Shown here one piece after another: positions 59,151-64,000 of a DNA stretch of 64,000 nucleotides (the stretch's first letter is position 1; the number at the start of each line of letters is the position of its first letter). This DNA comes from Pegea sp. RAD2-039 (Eukaryota; Chordata; Thaliacea; Salpida; Salpidae). Under the pieces are notes generated by a model. It saw nothing but the letters and a program-made list of their open reading frames with translations. It was not told the DNA's origin and did no database searches. The translations under genes were made by a program, and so were the position numbers. Location of the stretch: positions 46,193 through 110,192 of the forward strand of contig JAQGEQ010000247.1 in assembly GCA_034620365.1 (NCBI GenBank), in the 5' to 3' direction.

Positions 59151-60205
59151 CGCCTATTGTAAATTTAAAAAGAGTAATTTTTACAAAACTAGAAATTTTT
59201 AATTAGCTTTGTACTAATCTTTCCTAAGTTGATTTAAGTAATTACTAAATATAGGTTATTGGTTATAATTATAAAATACTTATTATACAAATAAATGTTC
59301 AGCTTAGTTCAATAAAGTAAAAAAGATTGTTTGCATTAATTGTGTTTTAAGTTTTAAACAAATAACTCTATGACTAAAATCAGCTTTAACAAATACAATT
59401 AGTAAGGTAGATTTGATAAACAGCCATCACTTTTTAGAAATGAAACATAAAGAACTCTACTAAGATTAAATAAATTAATTGATAAATGAATGTCACAATA
59501 AATTAATATTACTGAAATAACATAGATGTTTGTTTTTGTTATCCATAAAGTAAATAAAAAATAGTTTTAAAGACAATAATTTATTATGTTGTCAATGATT
59601 TGAAGGAATTTTTTTATGAATGGTTCAGTGAATTTAACATAAAATTTTGCAACAAGAAGTTAAAGAAGTGACTCTACGTTGTTTTGCGTTTTTTAATCTT
59701 TCAAATCCTACAGTTTTTTAAGTTTAACTAAGTTTAACAAGATTTGATTTCAGGCTTAATAAAGTTAATTACTTTGTCCAGAATAGGATTATTCATTAAA
59801 AAACTTAATTAAAATGTCTCTTCGAAGCTTGTACCAAAAAGTTAAATTAGTTTTTACTAAATGGAAAACTAAATAAACAAAAAAACGATTTTTCGACAAT
59901 TTTTAAAATCATCTCCTTAATGGAATAATTTGGTGTTATTTTAAGCGATTTAATCATTAGAATTTTTGAAACTTATTTTGGACAAGAAGAAATCAGCATA
60001 ACATATGATTAAACCTCAACATAAAATTTGATTTTATGTAATATAAGTTGATTTTAGTTAATATCTTTATTTCTTATAACTAAAAAGCCATGGATATTGA
60101 CCAAATTTCTACTTAATTTCATTTTAGTAATGATTACACTAAATAAATTTACAAGAGGTGTAAAAAACATGAAACAATAAAAAAAATTAAAATTAAATAA
60201 TTTTC
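59151..60205. other. AT-rich stretch
   Basis: No gene or clear repeat apart from the short post-E homology at its start. Confidence 0.4.
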
Positions 60206-60210
60206 TCTTT

Positions 60211-60260
60211 ATGACGTCATCGCCTCCTGGTAGGAAATCATTTGATGACTCATAGCCGCA
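60211..60260 (-). repeat. E element, copy 5 (inverted)
   Basis: ATGACGTCATCGCCTCCTGG, then TAGGAAATCATTTGATGACTC is the reverse complement of the consensus, with a perfect CRE at 60212-60219. Confidence 0.75.
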
Positions 60261-60807
60261 ATCTGACAATTTAGGTTGAAAGCTTAATTTAATAACTCTT
60301 TGGTTTACTATTTAACAAACTGATATCAACAAATTGATTAAGCAACTGGTTTTCTTTGATGTTTTCCGATAGCGTAAATATGTTCTGAATAAACAGGAAA
60401 GTGTCATTAATCAAATGATTTGTAATCTTAATTAAGGCCTAAAAACTTTGTGCTAATAATTCTCGCCTTATAAATTATCATACCAGAATTTAAGATTTTA
60501 TTAACTTAATTGATTGTTGTAATTTCAGTTTAAACTAATTAACATCCGTGTAAAAGTTTTAAACTAAAAGAAAGTTTATGAAAATCTTTGAAAAAATATT
60601 TTCATTTTCTCAGATATTTGTGAAAACAATTTGTGGAATAAATGAATTTTAAGAAACTAAAATTAATCAAATAAAAGTAATTTGTGATATTTAACTATTT
60701 TTATCATTTTAAAATGTCGACATCTGACTTTATTAAAAGTTTATTTAAGTGATAAAAAACGATCAAAGAAAACCGGTTGCGCAATATTGCTCATATCGAA
60801 GAGTTGG

Positions 60808-60912
60808 CTAAAAGCTTGAAGTAATAACTTTTTGTTAATTACCCTGAAATATGATATGGGAGTGGTGATTCATCAAATTATATCCTATCAAGAAGCAATG
60901 ACGTCAATTGTT
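60808..60912 (+). repeat. E element, copy 6 (upstream of TGF-beta gene)
   Basis: AAAGCTTGAAGTAATAACTT, GTGATTCATCAAATTATAT, CCTATCAAGAAGCAATGACG, with CRE at 60899-60906. Ends about 70 bp upstream of the TATA box of the TGF-beta gene, so it could act as part of that promoter. Confidence 0.7.
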
Positions 60913-60982
60913 TAAATTTTGTTTATACACCTAGTTGAAACGAGAGAATCTGTAAAACTTTTTCTTTCAGTGATTTTTTTAT

Positions 60983-61051
60983 TATAAAAGTAGATATCTT
61001 ATTGATAAGTTACCTCTTCTATTTGCTGATTTTTTGAACGGACAAAACAAA
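60983..61051 (+). promoter_or_regulatory. TATA box and short 5' UTR of TGF-beta gene
   Basis: TATAAAAG at 60983-60990. A start site about 30 bp downstream (near 61015) would leave a leader of about 37 nt before the ATG at 61052. Confidence 0.6.
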
Positions 61052-63045
61052 ATGAATCGAAAAAGTATGATTTTTTTAACTGGTTGTATCTTATGGTTGG
61101 TTATTATGGCACCTCTTGCTTCAACAAGCTTCATCGCAACCGATAGATGTGAAGAAAATGATAAAACCTGTATGCTACACCAACGTTTACAAGGCAACAG
61201 AATCAAACAATTTCAGAAGGAGTTGTTAGTAAAGCTGAATATGAAAGAACCACCGAACGTGAGCAAAAGTGACTTGCCTAGTCAGATTACTATTGCTTCA
61301 ATGAAGAAAATACATGGAATCGATCGTTTGGACAGACTCTCTGAAATTAACTCTCGAAAAATGAAAATTGAAACAAAGGAAATTTTCAGTATGTCTAAGC
61401 TCGGTAAGTGGATATGTTTACTTGGTTTAAGTTTTTTAATTTGAAAAATTTTACTGAGAAACTGGAAGCAAGTATTTCTGTACTTACTAGTCTGTTGTAG
61501 GAATTGAATTGTTATGTTGTTGTTTGGATATTTAAAAGAATATTTTTGCAAAAACATGATTGATTGTTATGTTACAAAAATATATTAAGAAGTTGTTAGT
61601 TTGGTTAAAATTCATCATTTTGTATGTTTCAATTATTTAGCTCTTTAATTATCTTTGGTTTTGCTGATTGACTGTTAGCTATACAATTGGAATATTTGAA
61701 AAAAACTTTTGCCTTTTCGTTATGATTTCTATCTTTTTGTTAGAATATTGTGTTGATATGAATAATAAGTTCTCTAGTTGTTATTTGTTTACATACATAT
61801 TTCCTAGAATCAACAAAAATTGATTTTTTGATTATTTTCTAAAGATATATTTGTTTCAGTTCCTAACGAAAAGATTGAAGAAAGCGATGAAGGTTGCTAC
61901 TTTGAAATGACAGATGACAAAAAGAAGTTTAAAGCTCAAAAATCAACTTTGTGGCTTTATATTCTTCCTAATACCACAAGAATTGTACCAAGTGTTGCTC
62001 AAATCACGTTAATACATTTTGAAAAAGCTGGAAACGGAAGTTACATTTCAGTTACAGGTCAAACACTTCCTATTCCCATCAAAACTGACAAAGGTCATTG
62101 GGTAAAAATTGAGATAACTGATTCTGTCAATAAAATGCTAATTAATGAAAATATGTTTAAACTGATGAAAGTAATACCTACAAAAGATGCTCAAGATATT
62201 GTGTTGACGACCAATGAAGAAAAGCTTGTAGGTTTTGTTTACAAATTTTGTATACAGTTTAGATATTCTTGTATTAACTAACAAATATTTCAAATAATAA
62301 TTCCTCTTTAAAAAAGTGATGTTCTATTTTGTTTTTGATAATTTATTTTAATTGAAAATTAGATGATTTATTTCGAGCTAAATTGTGTACCAAGCTAACA
62401 GCTGTTTACAGACTCGAAAAAAATCTTATCAAAAATATAATTCTTTCATGAAATTTTTAAAATATAAAATAAAATATGTTGAAGGGTTAAATAGTTCAAC
62501 ATCTAATGTTTTAATTTTTATTAAATATTACTTTTAATTAAATATTTTATTAACTAAATGGTAAAAATAAGACACTTGTTGTTATTATTCACTAATATTG
62601 TTTACAAACAATAATAAAATTAATGAATTTTCAGAAACCTTACATGCAAACTGCACTTGTGGAAGATACAACCCTATTGAAAAGAGGAAAACGTTCTTCT
62701 GGCTCTCAGACACCATCAGAGTGCTCTGGGAAGAATGTACATCTGCATTGCTGTTTGTTTGACATGGAACTTAATTTTGAACAAGTGGGCATGGATTGGG
62801 TTCTCTACCCAAAAAGCTTTAATGCTAAGTACTGTACCGGTGGATGTGATTATGCTCATACTCGGGATACGATGAGAGGAAAAATGTTAGCTCATGCAAC
62901 TGATTATTTGACAGAAGACCAAACTAAGAGCTGCTGTGCTCCTAAGGAAATGCTGCCACTCAGTATTATATATCGTGACAGTAACAACAATGTTGTCATC
63001 TCAAAAGTCGAAGATATGGTAATTTCAGGCTGTAGTTGTGTTTAG
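61052..63045 (+). CDS. TGF-beta superfamily precursor, myostatin/activin type (376 aa)
   Basis: Three exons: 61052-61403, 61860-62227 and 62635-63045, GT-AG, phases 1 and 0. Residues 1 to about 24 are a signal peptide (MIFLTGCILWLVIMAPLAST). The prodomain has CMLHQRLQGNRIKQFQKELL and EPPNVSKSD (like the myostatin prodomain start), then TLWLYILPN and GHWVKIEIT. KRGKR (256-260) is a furin site. The 116-residue mature part has nine Cys (mature positions 10, 19, 20, 47, 51, 80, 81, 113, 115), the nine-cysteine pattern of TGF-beta, activin and myostatin, with YCTGGC and CCAPKEMLPLSIIY. Family role: secreted disulfide-linked dimer signalling through Ser/Thr kinase receptors and Smads. Length is close to myostatin. 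The ATG at 61052 is preferred; the in-frame TTG upstream is not a credible start. A poly(A) signal AATAAA lies at 63262-63267. Confidence 0.93.
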
Positions 63046-64000
63046 AAAGTAATGCGTTAAAATAATTCTGCAAGTAGTTTGTTTACTGCAAAATTTGCAT
63101 CAAAACAAACACTGCAAAGTAACTTATTGTCCAAAATAAACTATTTATAATTATGTGTTTATGTAATCTTTGCAGTTCGTTTTGTTTTCGATAGTTTGTT
63201 AAATGCTGCGACATTTGCTGATTACTTGGTGTTTAGTAAACATATTTTCAAACGTTTTAATAATAAAGTCTGAAAATCTATAATTTTAAGTTTTTTGAAG
63301 TAATTTATTAGCAGTAAAATTGAAAAAGAAAAAAAAAACTTTGTTTAAGCTACTTTTGAGTTTCAAGCTCAGTCTTATGAATTTCTAAATTGATTTACCT
63401 ATTATTGGATGAATAATTTAACTATAGAAAGTGGAAGGTTAGAAAAGTTTGAGAAAAATTTGAGAAAAAAATGTAATATGTTAAAACAGATAGAAGCACT
63501 ACAAATTAAAAAAATCATGTGCTTATAAATAATACTTTTAGCATCTATTTGACTAGTACCTCTCTTGCTTGATAAAAACATCCCACCTTAGACGGAGCCA
63601 GAGAATAAAGCTTATTTGCTAAACAAACAATCTAATAGCGGTTTTATAACCGATGATGGCAACACTCCCTTTCTTTCCTACTCCAACATTTTTAAAATTG
63701 TTTCTGAGATGATAGATCTTGACATAGCGTAGGATATGGTTGCTAAGACTATTTCTTCTGTAAAATTATCAGTTTCCAAAACCTCCCGATCATACTACTC
63801 TCTAGTTTTTAGGAAAAACTACTTCCATCTTATTACTAGCTTTATGTCTACTCTTTAACATCACTATAAGGCGAGGAAGAGTCTAGTTTTGCTGAATTTA
63901 GTTTTCTGCAGATCAGAAGAGCATATCATTCACAACCATATGACCACTGCTTCAATGGAACACCATCTAATATCTGATGTCCAGCTAAGCTTTGTGAAAC
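61966..64000 (+). repeat. Segmental duplication, copy 2 (partner 33298-35345)
   Basis: Contains the last two thirds of TGF-beta exon 2, intron 2, exon 3, 3' UTR and flank. It runs off the window end, still matching at 64000. Confidence 0.9.
63575..64000 (+). mobile_element. Decayed LINE reverse transcriptase relic, copy 2
   Basis: Same relic as 34920-35345, with the same in-frame stops. It predates the duplication. Truncated by the window end. Confidence 0.7.

Noticed and set aside
61034-61051. Upstream in-frame TTG as start of the TGF-beta precursor
   Set aside because: Animal translation would use the ATG at 61052, which places the signal peptide at the N-terminus.
1-64000. CRISPR array, bacterial operon or phage
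   Set aside because: No spaced direct repeats of that kind; genes have spliceosomal introns, poly(A) signals and animal-specific families.

Overview
The window is AT-rich nuclear DNA from an animal. The gene content is metazoan: a secreted FGF, a myostatin/activin-type TGF-beta ligand, a multi-Ig membrane protein, a C-type-lectin-like receptor, a tetraspanin relic, a 7TM protein, tRNA-Gly, LINE and Tigger/Jerky relics and tRNA-derived SINEs. Genes are split by introns with GT-AG borders, some only 46-56 nt long. I cannot name the species. A tunicate or a cnidarian would fit; this is inference only.

Layout. 1-6.6 kb is a field of local duplications: CRE-containing modules, a TATA/palindrome module in three copies, and long near-identical blocks. 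6.57-6.82 kb holds a tRNA-headed SINE next to an intact tRNA-Gly(GCC). 7.9-8.2 kb holds two coiled-coil-like exon fragments. 9.95-11.65 kb (-) encodes a C-type-lectin-like single-pass receptor whose cytoplasmic tail repeats tyrosine motifs. 13.4-16.7 kb has orphan exon-like ORFs and SINE pieces. 18-23.6 kb is mostly AT-rich with nothing assignable. 23.6-24.6 kb (-) is an intronless 7TM protein. 29.1-32.35 kb (-) is a complete five-exon FGF gene that I assembled from splice sites. 33.3-35.35 kb is a 5'-truncated second copy of the TGF-beta gene with a LINE relic behind it. 39.95-40.9 kb (+) is a dead tetraspanin gene. 42.2-43.7 kb (-) is a compact, GC-richer, eight-exon Ig receptor gene. 45.0-46.4 kb has a broken Tigger/Jerky transposase and a LINE endonuclease relic. 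46.4-59.2 kb is a complex duplication: two direct 1.5-1.8 kb blocks flank a tail-to-tail inverted pair of trichohyalin-like heptad-repeat genes, each with one disabling change. 61.05-63.05 kb (+) is the intact three-exon TGF-beta precursor (376 aa). It has a TATA box, a furin site and a poly(A) signal, and its 3' flank carries the same LINE relic as the truncated copy.

How it fits together. Two secreted growth factors and three membrane proteins lie in the window, but nothing suggests an operon or pathway cluster. The common theme is duplication and decay. A CRE palindrome (TGACGTCA) occurs 16 times, far above chance for this base composition. It sits in two repeat families near putative promoters and inside two receptor coding regions. 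Exon borders were read by eye from reading frame and GT-AG sites; no homology search was possible.
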